Part shown: positions 13,812 to 22,686 of the stretch, piece by piece | How the letters are laid out: each line of letters begins with the position of its first letter | Position numbering within the stretch: position 1 is the first letter of the stretch | NCBI GenBank assembly: GCA_937895825.1 | Contig: CALBKP010000104.1 | Location: forward strand, 1-31,375 | Reading direction: 5' to 3' | From: an uncultured Alistipes sp. | GTDB taxonomy: Bacteria > Bacteroidota > Bacteroidia > Bacteroidales > Rikenellaceae | Length of the DNA stretch: 31,375 bases | Program-made: the position numbers and the translations under genes | The notes under the pieces: model-generated | Told to the model about the DNA's origin: nothing | Seen by the model: the letters and a program-made list of their open reading frames with translations, nothing else | The model's database searches: none

Positions 13812-14159
13812 ATGCGACTTAAAGGGGAGAGTAAACGTATATTGTTGGGATGGGTGCTTATAGTACAAGTGCTCTTCCATCTATGCAGCTCTACCCTATT
13901 CATTCACAGCCACATAATTGATGGTCACGAGATCGTACACTCGCACTTCTTCGCCGGCCCTGTATCCGAGCATAGCCATACGACGGAGAGCGCCGAGAGC
14001 ATCAAAAATGCAACATACGGTGCAACACTCACGGCTGCAACCACCTCGATAGATGCACCTCTTAGCATCGCAAGCGAGATTCATACTCACATGGCGGAGG
14101 TGTTGGCAACTGCCGACATCCTCTATCAATCGCTACGCGCACCGCCCGCAGTGGCATAA
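13812..14159 (+). CDS. Small His-rich membrane-anchored protein, possible metal-uptake accessory
   Basis: The 115-aa protein has one hydrophobic segment (about residues 10-30, LLGWVLIVQVLFHLCSSTLF). It is followed at once by closely spaced His: HSHIIDGHEIVHSHFF, then SEHSHT, and HTH near residues 92-94. The HSH repeats look like a metal-binding surface facing the periplasm. I recognise no named family, but short HSH-type proteins next to TonB receptors are a pattern I associate with Bacteroidales metal-acquisition loci. It ends 150 bp before the TonB receptor gene, which has its own promoter. Transition-metal binding is inferred from composition only. Confidence 0.65.
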   Translation: MRLKGESKRILLGWVLIVQVLFHLCSSTLFIHSHIIDGHEIVHSHFFAGPVSEHSHTTESAESIKNATYGATLTAATTSIDAPLSIASEIHTHMAEVLATADILYQSLRAPPAVA

Positions 14160-14240
14160 CATCACATTGTTAACATGTTTTCACGGCATCACCCCCACAA
14201 TTAGGGATGGTGATCGCTGTAATATACCACGTAATGGCGA

Positions 14241-14271
14241 TTGCCGTGCGCCGTACAATCATATACCTTTG
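14241..14271 (+). promoter_or_regulatory. Promoter of the TonB receptor gene
   Basis: TTG (14241-14243), 20 nt, then TACCTTTG (14264-14271), 38 bp before the ATG at 14310. An inverted repeat ATCGC/GCGAT (14213-14217/14237-14241) touches the -33 box and could be an operator, but this is weak. Confidence 0.7.
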
Positions 14272-14309
14272 CACCAGAAATTTAGAAACACAAACAGAGA
14301 TATAACATT

Positions 14310-16655
14310 ATGAAACGAATCATCGCACTACTACTAATCATCACGCCACTAATGGCCATGGCTGCTGGCGACCAACCAAAATCGCCTAACGTGGAGATCG
14401 TGAAGCGCGAGATAATCAAGGAGTCGGACACCAACATCTTCGGACACGTGATCGACATCGAAACGGGCGAGCACCTACCCTACGCCACCATCGCATTCAA
14501 GGGCACAACCATAGGTTGCGCTGCAAACAGCACGGGACACTACTACATAAACAATATCCCCGAGGGTATATACACGATAGCCATATCGGCCATAGGATAC
14601 GAGACTATTGAAGTAGAGTTCGAAGCGGTAATACGCACATCCACAGAGCTTAACTTCTCGCTCACGGAGTCAACGACGATGGTTGACGAGGTTGTCGTAT
14701 CGGCAACACGTAACGAGACAAACCGTCGTAAGACATCGACCGTCGTAAACGTTGCCTCGTCGAAGTTGTTTGAGGGTACAGCCGCAGCAAACCTCTCGGA
14801 GGCGATGAGCTTCCAGTCGGGCTTGCGCGTGGAGAATACGTGCGGCAACTGTGGTGCTCCACAGCTACGCATCAACGGTCTTGAGGGTCAATACTCACAG
14901 ATATTGCTCGACAGCCGCGCTATATTCTCGTCGCTGGCAGGCGTTTATGGCCTTGACCTTATGCCCGTAGCGATGGTTGAGCGTGTGGAGGTGATACGCG
15001 GCGGCGGCTCGGCTCTATACGGCTCATCGGCAATCGGTGGTGTGGTGAACATCATCACCAAGGATCCCGTGCGCAACACTCTATCACTCTCAAACACTAC
15101 GAATATCTTGGAGGACGGTACGCCCGACATCAACACCTCGCTCGGTGGAGCCTTCGTATCGGACGACTACAAACTCGGTACATATATCTTCGGTCAGGTA
15201 AAGAACCGCGGAGCCTACGACCGTAACGACGACGGCTTCTCGGACGTGACGAAGCTACGCTCGGAGACCGCTGGCTTCCGCGCCTACTACAAGACCTCGG
15301 CACACTCGCGCCTAACGGCTGAGTATCACCATATTCACGAGTATCGTCGTGGTGGCGACAACCTCGACGAGGCACCACACATGGCAATGATATGCGAGCA
15401 ACTCGACCACAACATCGACGGTGGCGGTCTGAAGTTCGACTACTTCCCCAACATCAAGCACCGCATGTCGGTATACGCCTCGGCACAGGGCATCGACCGC
15501 AGCAGTTACTTCGGTACAGATATGAACCCCAGCGCCTATGGTAAGACCTCGGATCTGACACTCGTGGGCGGCGCTCAGTACACCTTCAACTACAAGGCTG
15601 GACTTCCCGCCGAGCTGACGGCAGGTGCAGAGTATAACTACAACTCACTCAACGATATATACCATGCTACGGGTCGTGAGCTTAAACAGAACACCTCGAC
15701 ATTCGGCATCTTTGCACAGAACGAGTGGCGTAGCGACAAGATAAATGTACTTATCGGCTTCCGCCTCGACAAGCACAACATGATAGATAAGCCTATATTC
15801 GCTCCGCGTGCGAACGTTCGTTACAGCCCCATCGACGACCTCGGTCTACGTTTATCGTACTCAAGCGGTTACCGCGCACCTCAGGCATACAACGAGGATC
15901 TACATATCGACGCGCTGAACCACTCGGTGTCGATCATCGAGATTGACCCCAACCTACGCCCCGAATTCGCGCACTCGCTATCGGCATCGGCCGACTACTA
16001 CCACAACTTCGGCCGCCTGCAGACAAACATCCTCCTCGAGGGTTTCTACACCATCCTTAACGATGTATTTACTCTGGAGAATACACGTGAAGAGACTGAC
16101 ATTGAGGGCAATAACTTCATCTACAAGGTGCGTCGTAACGCAGCGGGTGCTCGTGTAGGAGGTATCACCGCAGAGGTGAAACTCGGCATACCCAACATCT
16201 TCGACGTGCAGCTCGGCTACACCTTCCAGAAGAGTAAGTACGTGGAACCCGAGAAGTGGAGTGATGACGTGGAGGCACAGCGCACAATGTTCCGTTCGCC
16301 CGACCACTACGGCTACCTCAACTCTAACTTCTACATCACTAAGAACCTTAACGCCACACTCTTCGGCACGTTCACAGGCCCTATGCTTGTGCAACATGCA
16401 GCCTACACCGACCTTATGGGCGTAGAGCACCCCGACTCTGAGGTTATGACCGAGTCGTTCTGGGACTTTGGATTTAAGGTGGGTTATACGTTCCGTCTTT
16501 CGAGCATTGTAAACCTTGAGGTTCACGCCGGTATCAAGAATATATTCGACTCATACCAGCGCGACATAGATTATGGAGCTGGCCGTGACTCGGCATATAT
16601 CTATGGCCCATCGCTACCACGAACATACTTCTTTGGCGTGAAGCTATATCTTTAG
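14310..16655 (+). CDS. TonB-dependent outer-membrane receptor with CxxC in the plug
   Basis: The 781-aa protein imports a ligand across the outer membrane using TonB energy. After a signal peptide (MKRIIALLLIITPLMAMAAG) comes a carboxypeptidase-regulatory-like domain (about 43-120, FGHVIDIETGEHLPYATIAFKG). The plug follows (about 125-250, DEVVVSATRN, LRINGLEGQYSQILLDSR, VEVIRGGGSALYGSSAIGGVVNIIT), then a 22-strand barrel ending RTYFFGVKLYL. Two Cys in the plug (C178-GN-C181) form a CxxC, a feature I associate with a Bacteroidales receptor subfamily linked to metal or heme. There is no SusD partner, so it is not a glycan Sus pair. A His-rich protein gene precedes it. The stop overlaps that of the MATE gene on the other strand by 4 bp. 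Confidence 0.93.
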   Translation: MKRIIALLLIITPLMAMAAGDQPKSPNVEIVKREIIKESDTNIFGHVIDIETGEHLPYATIAFKGTTIGCAANSTGHYYINNIPEGIYTIAISAIGYETIEVEFEAVIRTSTELNFSLTESTTMVDEVVVSATRNETNRRKTSTVVNVASSKLFEGTAAANLSEAMSFQSGLRVENTCGNCGAPQLRINGLEGQYSQILLDSRAIFSSLAGVYGLDLMPVAMVERVEVIRGGGSALYGSSAIGGVVNIITKDPVRNTLSLSNTTNILEDGTPDINTSLGGAFVSDDYKLGTYIFGQVKNRGAYDRNDDGFSDVTKLRSETAGFRAYYKTSAHSRLTAEYHHIHEYRRGGDNLDEAPHMAMICEQLDHNIDGGGLKFDYFPNIKHRMSVYASAQGIDRSSYFGTDMNPSAYGKTSDLTLVGGAQYTFNYKAGLPAELTAGAEYNYNSLNDIYHATGRELKQNTSTFGIFAQNEWRSDKINVLIGFRLDKHNMIDKPIFAPRANVRYSPIDDLGLRLSYSSGYRAPQAYNEDLHIDALNHSVSIIEIDPNLRPEFAHSLSASADYYHNFGRLQTNILLEGFYTILNDVFTLENTREETDIEGNNFIYKVRRNAAGARVGGITAEVKLGIPNIFDVQLGYTFQKSKYVEPEKWSDDVEAQRTMFRSPDHYGYLNSNFYITKNLNATLFGTFTGPMLVQHAAYTDLMGVEHPDSEVMTESFWDFGFKVGYTFRLSSIVNLEVHAGIKNIFDSYQRDIDYGAGRDSAYIYGPSLPRTYFFGVKLYL

Positions 16656-18034
16656 CAACCACGCTCAAAGAGCGAAATACGGCTACGCAGACGTAGCAAA
16701 GTTAGGAGTGCTGCCGACGAGAGGCCGAGGATAAGGCCGATGACGAGTCCGTGGCACTCCAACTCTATTCCATAGGCAAGGATACAGCCAATGGGGATAC
16801 TAACAACAAGGTATGAACAGAGCACGATGGGCATGATAACACGCACATCCTGGATACCTCGTAACATACTGATAGACAAACCCTGAACAGCATCCGACAG
16901 CTGATAGATGGCAATCAGAAGCATAAGCTCCGAGCTAAGAATCACAACCTCAGCATTATCGGTAAACAGCTCCGTGATAGGCACACGGAAAAGGATAAAG
17001 ACTACGGCCATAAAGAGTCCCCAGGCCAGACCAAGATGGTATGTTGCATTGACCGTAGGGCGCAACTTTTCGCGTTCGCCCGAACCGTATATATGCGAGA
17101 CGAGGATTGTCGACGCTGAGCCTATGGCCACGGTAATCATCCACGCCACATTAGCGATACTGAATGCCACCTGCATAGCACCTCCCGCCACCGTTCCGAA
17201 CGATAGGGCGAGGATAGAGGTGAGAATGAAGGCTGCCGACTCCAAAACCATCTGGAATGATATTGGATAGCCGATGCGCAGCAAGCTGCGCAAGTAACTA
17301 CGGCGAATGATGCCACGCTCGAAGAATACGCGATAGATACGCAGGCGGTGCGATAAGAAGAAGTAGACGATGATAGCTCCCATCTGCCCCACACGGGCAA
17401 GGAGCGTGGCAAGGCCAGCGCCCTCCGCACCCATACTCTCCGAGCCATAGTGGCCGAAGATAAAGACGTAGTTCAGCACGATGTTAACTACGTTACTACC
17501 AAGCGTTATCCACATCGCCGTAGAGGTGTTACCGATACCCTCCAAGAACTGCTTGACAGCAAGGAACACCATAAGCGGCAGGATGCTCCATACGAGCATA
17601 TCGTAGTACGGCAGAGCCATATCCACCACCGCCGTAATATCCTCTCCAGGCGTAGACATCCACTCGCCCAACACACGTATAAAGGGACGCAATGCCAAGG
17701 CTACGGCCGTGGCTATCACACCGATAATCATGCAGTACGACATACCGCTTTCGAACAGACGAGCTACCTCGCGACGGTCACCACGTGCGTAGTGTTCGCC
17801 AACGAGTGGCGTAATGGCAAGAGCCAGACCGAGGGCAGCAAGGTAGATAAGCAGGAAGAGTGAACTGCCGAGCGACACGGCAGCCAGCGGCGCAGGGTCC
17901 TCACCACCATAGTTTCCAACCATCGCCGTATCAGCAAATTGCGTAGTAAGCTGTCCGGCTTGTGCCAACACCACCGGCATAGCAAGATGAAGAATCTGCT
18001 TATAGTAGGGGGTATATCTCTTTAACGTAAACAT
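16652..18034 (-). CDS. MATE-family multidrug/Na+ antiporter
   Basis: The 460-aa protein has about 12 membrane segments in two homologous halves. The N-terminal half shows LAMPVVLAQAGQLTTQFADTAMVGNYG, the typical first MATE block, and AAVSLGSSLFLLIYLAALGLALAITPLVGEHYARGD. The second half repeats the pattern (IGYPISFQMVLESAAFILTSILALSFG; MITVAIGSASTILVSHIYGSGE). It exports cationic compounds from the cytoplasm by ion antiport and is NorM/DinF-like; the substrate cannot be read from sequence. A TTG-initiated version would start at 18043, but the ATG at 18034 is favoured. The -7 box TACCTTTG (18041-18048) ends only 7 bp upstream, so the mRNA may have almost no leader. Confidence 0.9.
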   Translation of the reverse strand: MFTLKRYTPYYKQILHLAMPVVLAQAGQLTTQFADTAMVGNYGGEDPAPLAAVSLGSSLFLLIYLAALGLALAITPLVGEHYARGDRREVARLFESGMSYCMIIGVIATAVALALRPFIRVLGEWMSTPGEDITAVVDMALPYYDMLVWSILPLMVFLAVKQFLEGIGNTSTAMWITLGSNVVNIVLNYVFIFGHYGSESMGAEGAGLATLLARVGQMGAIIVYFFLSHRLRIYRVFFERGIIRRSYLRSLLRIGYPISFQMVLESAAFILTSILALSFGTVAGGAMQVAFSIANVAWMITVAIGSASTILVSHIYGSGEREKLRPTVNATYHLGLAWGLFMAVVFILFRVPITELFTDNAEVVILSSELMLLIAIYQLSDAVQGLSISMLRGIQDVRVIMPIVLCSYLVVSIPIGCILAYGIELECHGLVIGLILGLSSAALLTLLRLRSRISLFERGC

Positions 18035-18040
18035 AGGCCA

Positions 18041-18048
18041 CAAAGGTA
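18041..18048 (-). promoter_or_regulatory. -7 box TACCTTTG directly before the MATE gene
   Basis: This is an exact TAnnTTTG match on the minus strand whose last base is 7 bp from the A of the ATG. No -33 TTG is seen at normal spacing. Confidence 0.5.
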
Positions 18049-18200
18049 CAACTTTTTTCTAAATTCCTAAGCTATCACCACTAACCACCAAATTATCATC
18101 ATAATTTCCCGCTCACTCCGAAAAAATGCCCGTTCAGTCATAGAATAGCACCATTTATTAAAATAATTTAAAATTATTTCCCTTTATTAAATAATTGTGT

Positions 18201-18208
18201 TAACTTTG
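18201..18208 (+). promoter_or_regulatory. -7 box TAACTTTG upstream of the glycogen gene
   Basis: This is an exact TAnnTTTG match giving a leader of roughly 95 nt before the ATG at 18311. No clear -33 TTG is visible. The rest of the 18049-18310 gap shows nothing else I can name. Confidence 0.5.
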
Positions 18209-18310
18209 CACCGTGATATGCTATTTTCATTTGTGAGCGAAAGTTAGGCGACAATTGATTGAGGCATTGCACTACTAAAGTAGAGAAAAATACTATAATA
18301 ACGGACTAAT

Positions 18311-21300
18311 ATGAGTAATGTAAATCTTACCCCCGACTACCTATTTGAGGTCAGCTGGGAGGTGTGCAACAAGGTGGGCGGCATTCACACGGTCATCGCA
18401 TCGAAGGCTCCTACCGTTAAGCGAATGTTGGGTGACAGCTATATCACCATCGGCCCCGACTTCTCGCAGGATGCTGCAAATCCAGAATTTAAGGAGGACA
18501 ATACGCTTATGGCGGCGTGGCGCGAGTCGCTCTACAACAAGGGTGTTCGTGTGCGTATCGGTCGTTGGATGATCGAGGGCAACCCTATTGCCATACTTAT
18601 CGACTTCAAGTCGTTCATTCGCGAGAAAGATAACATCCTCAAGCAGCTCTGGGACTCATACCACGTAGACTCACTCTCGGGTCAGTGGGACTATGTTGAG
18701 CCCGTGCTCTTTGGCCACGCAGCAGGTGTGGTTATCGCATCATACGTTGAGAATATGTGCGCTCAGTCACACAAGGTTGTGGCTCACTTCCACGAGTGGA
18801 TGGCAGCAGCTGGCTCGCTCTACTTGCGCGACAATGCTCCCTACGTGGCAACAGTATTCTCTACCCACGCAACGGTTATCGGCCGCTCTATCGCAGGCAA
18901 CCGCTTGCCACTTTATAACGATCTTCACAAGTTCAACGCCGACGAGCTCGCTCGCCAGTTCAACGTTATGGCTAAGCACTCGTTGGAGAAGTCGGCAGCA
19001 ACCTATGCCGATGCATTCCTCACTGTGAGCGACATCACGGCTAACGAGTGTAAATATTTGCTTGGTCGCGAGGTTACTCGCATTACACCTAACGGCTTCG
19101 AGAATGGCTTTGTACCCGAGGGCGAGGAGCTTGCAAAGGTACGCGAGGCTGCACGTAGCAAGATGATCAAGGTTGCGGAGGCTACATGGGGCTGTGAGTT
19201 CCGTGGTGAGCCCCTTATCGTAGCAACGAGTGGTCGTTACGAGTACCGCAACAAGGGTATCGACGTATATCTCGAGTCGTTGAAGCAGCTCGCAGCATCG
19301 AACCTCGACCGCGACATCTTGGCAATCGTAGCTGTTCCTGCGGCTACCGTAGGTGCTCGTCAGGATCTTATACAGCACTTGGAGAATAAGGATGTAGCTA
19401 TCGACCCCGCACAGAAGCGTTACCTTACGCATTACCTCGAGTCGGAGGCTTGGGATCAGGTATCGCAGAGCATCGAGGGCAGCATCCTCTCTACATCGGC
19501 ATCACGCGTGAAGGTACTCTTCGTGCCTACATACCTCAATGGACACGATGGCATCTTCAATATGCCTTATTACGATATGCTCGCAGGCGTAGACCTCACA
19601 GTCTTCGCATCGTACTATGAGCCATGGGGTTACACTCCGTTAGAGTCAGTAGCTTACGGTGTACCTACGGTGACAACATCACTCGCCGGCTTCGGTATGT
19701 GGGTTGCTAAGCAGTCGAACCACGAGGGCGTAGACATCGTTCGTCGCGACGACTACAACGAGCGTGAGGTGGTATTCCAGATTACGGAGGTAATCAAGAA
19801 GTATGTAGCAATGGATGCAGAGGCTATGGCCGAGGCACGCAACGCTGCAATGGAGATCTCGTCGACGGCACTCTGGAAGAAGCTCTTCAAGGAGTACAAG
19901 CAGGCATACGAGGAGGCTATGGATAACTCTGTATCGCGCACCAACCGCGTGCTTATCGACGGTGGTGATCGTTCGGAGCAGATCAACTTCGTGCGTCAGC
20001 AGCTCACCTCGAACCGCCCATCATGGCATCGTATGATGGTCGAGAAGGGTATCCCCGCACGTCTTAAGCCTCTGGAGGATCTCTCACGCAACCTCTGGTG
20101 GTGCTGGACAGTGAGCGCACGCGACCTCTTTGAGTCGGTTGATCCCGAGCTTTGGGGAAAGGTCGATCGCAACCCTATCGTTTTGTTGGATAAGCTATCA
20201 GCATCACGCTGCGAGGAGCTCTGCGCAGATAAGGACTTCCTCGCACGCATGGATTCAGTATATAAGGAGTTCACAGAGTATATGTCGGAGAAGCCATCAC
20301 CCGAGCATGCAAAGGTGGCATACTTCTCTATGGAGTATGGTCTTCACTCGACACTTAAGATCTACTCTGGTGGTCTTGGTATCTTGGCTGGTGACTACCT
20401 CAAGGAGGCATCTGACCGCAACGTTAACATGGTGGCAGTGGGTCTTTTGTACCGCTACGGTTACTTCACACAGCGTCTCTCGGCACAGGGCGCTCAGGAG
20501 GCAACTTACGAGGCTCAGAACTTCTTCAAGCTCCCCATCTCGCCCGTACGCGACGAGTTCGGCAACTGGATTACTACACAGGTAGCGCTCCCAGGCCGTA
20601 CACTCTCAGCTCGTGTTTGGAAGTGTCAGGTGGGTCGTACCGACCTCTACCTCTTGGATGCCGACTATGAGGCAAACCTCGAAGAGGATCGTCAGATTAC
20701 CTACTACCTCTATGGTGGCGACTGGGAGAATCGTCTAAAGCAGGAGATTCTGCTCGGCGTGGGTGGTATCCGTGCCCTCGTGAAGATGGGCATCAAGCAG
20801 CAGGTATACCACTGCAACGAGGGTCACGCCGCATTCATCGGCATCGAGCGCATCCGTAACCTCATCGCTAAGAAGCACCTCTCGTTCTCGGAGGCACTGG
20901 AGGTTATCCGTTCGTCATCGTTGTTCACAACACATACCCCCGTACCCGCAGGTCACGATGCATTCCCCGAGTCGATGATTCGTCAGTATATGTCGCACTA
21001 CCCCGACGTACTCGGCATCACTTGGGATCAGTTCATCAACCTCGGTAAGACCAACCCCAACGATCCTAACGAGAAATTCTCGATGTCGGTACTCGCATGT
21101 AACCTATCACAAGAGGTTAACGGTGTATCGTGGCTCCACGGCGAGGTATCGAAGGATATCCTCGGTAACATGTGGCCTGGATACTTCAAGAACGAGCTCC
21201 ACATCGGCTATGTAACTAATGGTGTTCACTTCCCAACATGGGTAGCATCTAACTTGCGTCGTCTCTACGCTAAGTACTTCGGCAACGCATTCGAGGGTCA

Positions 21301-22555
21301 CACATACAACATCCCCGAGTGGCAGAATGTCCACAAGATCGACGATACGGAGCTTTGGCAGGAGCGTATGTTCCTCAAGGAGCGTCTTATCAAGACTATA
21401 CGTAAGCGTTACAGCGATCCTACGCAAGTGCGCTTGCAGTCGCCTCGCCAGATGGTACAGGTTACCGAGAGCATCAAGCCCGACGTTCTCACCATCGGCT
21501 TTGCGCGTCGCTTCGCAACATACAAGCGTGCATATCTGCTCTTTACCAACCTTGAGCGTCTTTCGGCTCTTGTTAATAATAAGGAGCGCCCCGTACAGTT
21601 CATCTTCGCAGGTAAGGCTCACCCCAACGATAAGCCCGGTCAGGACCTTATCAAGCGTATCGTCGAGGTATCGGCAATGCCCGAGTTCGTAGGTAAGATC
21701 GTATTCTTACAGAACTACGACATGGAGCTTGCTCGCCGCATGGTTCAGGGTGTAGACGTATGGCTCAACACACCTACACGCCCCTTGGAGGCTTCAGGTA
21801 CTTCGGGCGAGAAGTGTGTGATGAACGGTGTTATGCAGTTCTCTGTGCTCGACGGTTGGTGGGTAGAGGGCTACAAGGAGGGTGCTGGCTGGATGCTTCC
21901 TATGGAGCGTACCTATGCCGATCAGCGCTTCCAGGATGAGCTCGACGCTGAGATGATCTACAACACTATCGAGGAGCAGATCGTACCTCTGTACTACGAC
22001 CGCGCCGAGGATGGCGTGCCACACCGCTGGGTTAACGCCGTGAAGAAGTGTGTTGCCGACATCGCTTCGAACTTCACAACAAACCGTATGCTTATCGACT
22101 ACGAGGAGCGTTTCTACAATAAGCTTGCTGAGCGCAAGGGCCTTATGCTCGACAACAACTACATGATGGCTCGCCAGATTGCAGCGTGGAAGCGTAAGGT
22201 ATCGGCTGCATGGGACAACGTCACAATCATCGACGTTAAGCGTGCAGAGATCGAGTCTGAGGCGATGTACGTAGGTAAGAAGTACCACTTCGAGATTACG
22301 CTCGACCTGGCAGGCCTCGACAAGGAGGACATCGGCGCTGAGTTGGTTGTAGCTACTCAGATCGAAGCCGGACAGGCTGCTAACGTTATCGAGACTCGTC
22401 GCTTGGAGATTGTTGCAACAGAGGGTAACACCGCAACCCTCGCATTGGAGTACGCTCCCGAGCATACTGGTATGTTCGACGTGGCTCTCCGTGTGTTCCC
22501 CACAAACGACAAGCTCGAGCACCGTATGGACTTCGCCCTTGTTAAGTGGGCATAA
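18311..22555 (+). CDS. Glycogen synthase (GT3-like) / alpha-glucan phosphorylase (GT35) fusion
   Basis: The 1414-aa protein joins two enzymes of glycogen metabolism. Residues 1-550 match eukaryote-type glycogen synthase (FEVSWEVCNKVGGIHTVIASK; VVAHFHEWMAAAGSLYL; THATVIGRS; LTVFASYYEPWGYTPLESVAYG). Residues about 560-1290 match an alpha-glucan phosphorylase of the short bacterial/archaeal type: a DUF3417-like opening (LSRNLWWCWTVSARDLFE), VAYFSMEYGLHSTLKIYSGGLGILAGDYLKEASD, FTTHTPVPAGHDAFP, and EASGTSGEKCVMNG. The last carries the expected PLP lysine, Lys1168. The last ~100 residues form a beta-sandwich-like tail. This fused form is known in Bacteroidetes. One chain thus holds an elongating and a phosphorolytic domain; whether both are active cannot be told from sequence. 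It is a single gene with its own promoter and a strong terminator. Confidence 0.93.
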   Translation: MSNVNLTPDYLFEVSWEVCNKVGGIHTVIASKAPTVKRMLGDSYITIGPDFSQDAANPEFKEDNTLMAAWRESLYNKGVRVRIGRWMIEGNPIAILIDFKSFIREKDNILKQLWDSYHVDSLSGQWDYVEPVLFGHAAGVVIASYVENMCAQSHKVVAHFHEWMAAAGSLYLRDNAPYVATVFSTHATVIGRSIAGNRLPLYNDLHKFNADELARQFNVMAKHSLEKSAATYADAFLTVSDITANECKYLLGREVTRITPNGFENGFVPEGEELAKVREAARSKMIKVAEATWGCEFRGEPLIVATSGRYEYRNKGIDVYLESLKQLAASNLDRDILAIVAVPAATVGARQDLIQHLENKDVAIDPAQKRYLTHYLESEAWDQVSQSIEGSILSTSASRVKVLFVPTYLNGHDGIFNMPYYDMLAGVDLTVFASYYEPWGYTPLESVAYGVPTVTTSLAGFGMWVAKQSNHEGVDIVRRDDYNEREVVFQITEVIKKYVAMDAEAMAEARNAAMEISSTALWKKLFKEYKQAYEEAMDNSVSRTNRVLIDGGDRSEQINFVRQQLTSNRPSWHRMMVEKGIPARLKPLEDLSRNLWWCWTVSARDLFESVDPELWGKVDRNPIVLLDKLSASRCEELCADKDFLARMDSVYKEFTEYMSEKPSPEHAKVAYFSMEYGLHSTLKIYSGGLGILAGDYLKEASDRNVNMVAVGLLYRYGYFTQRLSAQGAQEATYEAQNFFKLPISPVRDEFGNWITTQVALPGRTLSARVWKCQVGRTDLYLLDADYEANLEEDRQITYYLYGGDWENRLKQEILLGVGGIRALVKMGIKQQVYHCNEGHAAFIGIERIRNLIAKKHLSFSEALEVIRSSSLFTTHTPVPAGHDAFPESMIRQYMSHYPDVLGITWDQFINLGKTNPNDPNEKFSMSVLACNLSQEVNGVSWLHGEVSKDILGNMWPGYFKNELHIGYVTNGVHFPTWVASNLRRLYAKYFGNAFEGHTYNIPEWQNVHKIDDTELWQERMFLKERLIKTIRKRYSDPTQVRLQSPRQMVQVTESIKPDVLTIGFARRFATYKRAYLLFTNLERLSALVNNKERPVQFIFAGKAHPNDKPGQDLIKRIVEVSAMPEFVGKIVFLQNYDMELARRMVQGVDVWLNTPTRPLEASGTSGEKCVMNGVMQFSVLDGWWVEGYKEGAGWMLPMERTYADQRFQDELDAEMIYNTIEEQIVPLYYDRAEDGVPHRWVNAVKKCVADIASNFTTNRMLIDYEERFYNKLAERKGLMLDNNYMMARQIAAWKRKVSAAWDNVTIIDVKRAEIESEAMYVGKKYHFEITLDLAGLDKEDIGAELVVATQIEAGQAANVIETRRLEIVATEGNTATLALEYAPEHTGMFDVALRVFPTNDKLEHRMDFALVKWA

Positions 22556-22571
22556 GACTCCATTCGACGAT

Positions 22572-22607
22572 AGAAAAAGAGCCCCGATGAGGGCTCTTTT
22601 TCTGTTT
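22572..22607 (+). terminator. Intrinsic terminator of the glycogen fusion gene
   Basis: AGAAAAAGAGCCC (22572-22584) and GGGCTCTTTTTCT (22591-22603) form a 13-bp stem with loop CGATGA. The T-rich 3' arm runs into GTTT. It starts 17 bp after the stop. Confidence 0.9.
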
Positions 22608-22656
22608 AAATGGTAATTAGTAAATTATAGTGAGTAATTAGTAATTAAAAAATCAC

Positions 22657-22664
22657 TATATTTG
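22657..22664 (+). promoter_or_regulatory. -7 box TATATTTG upstream of the acyl-CoA synthetase gene
   Basis: This is an exact TAnnTTTG match 22 bp before the ATG at 22687, giving a leader of about 16 nt. There is no clear -33 TTG. Confidence 0.55.
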
Positions 22665-22686
22665 CAGTGAACGTATAATACTATAG

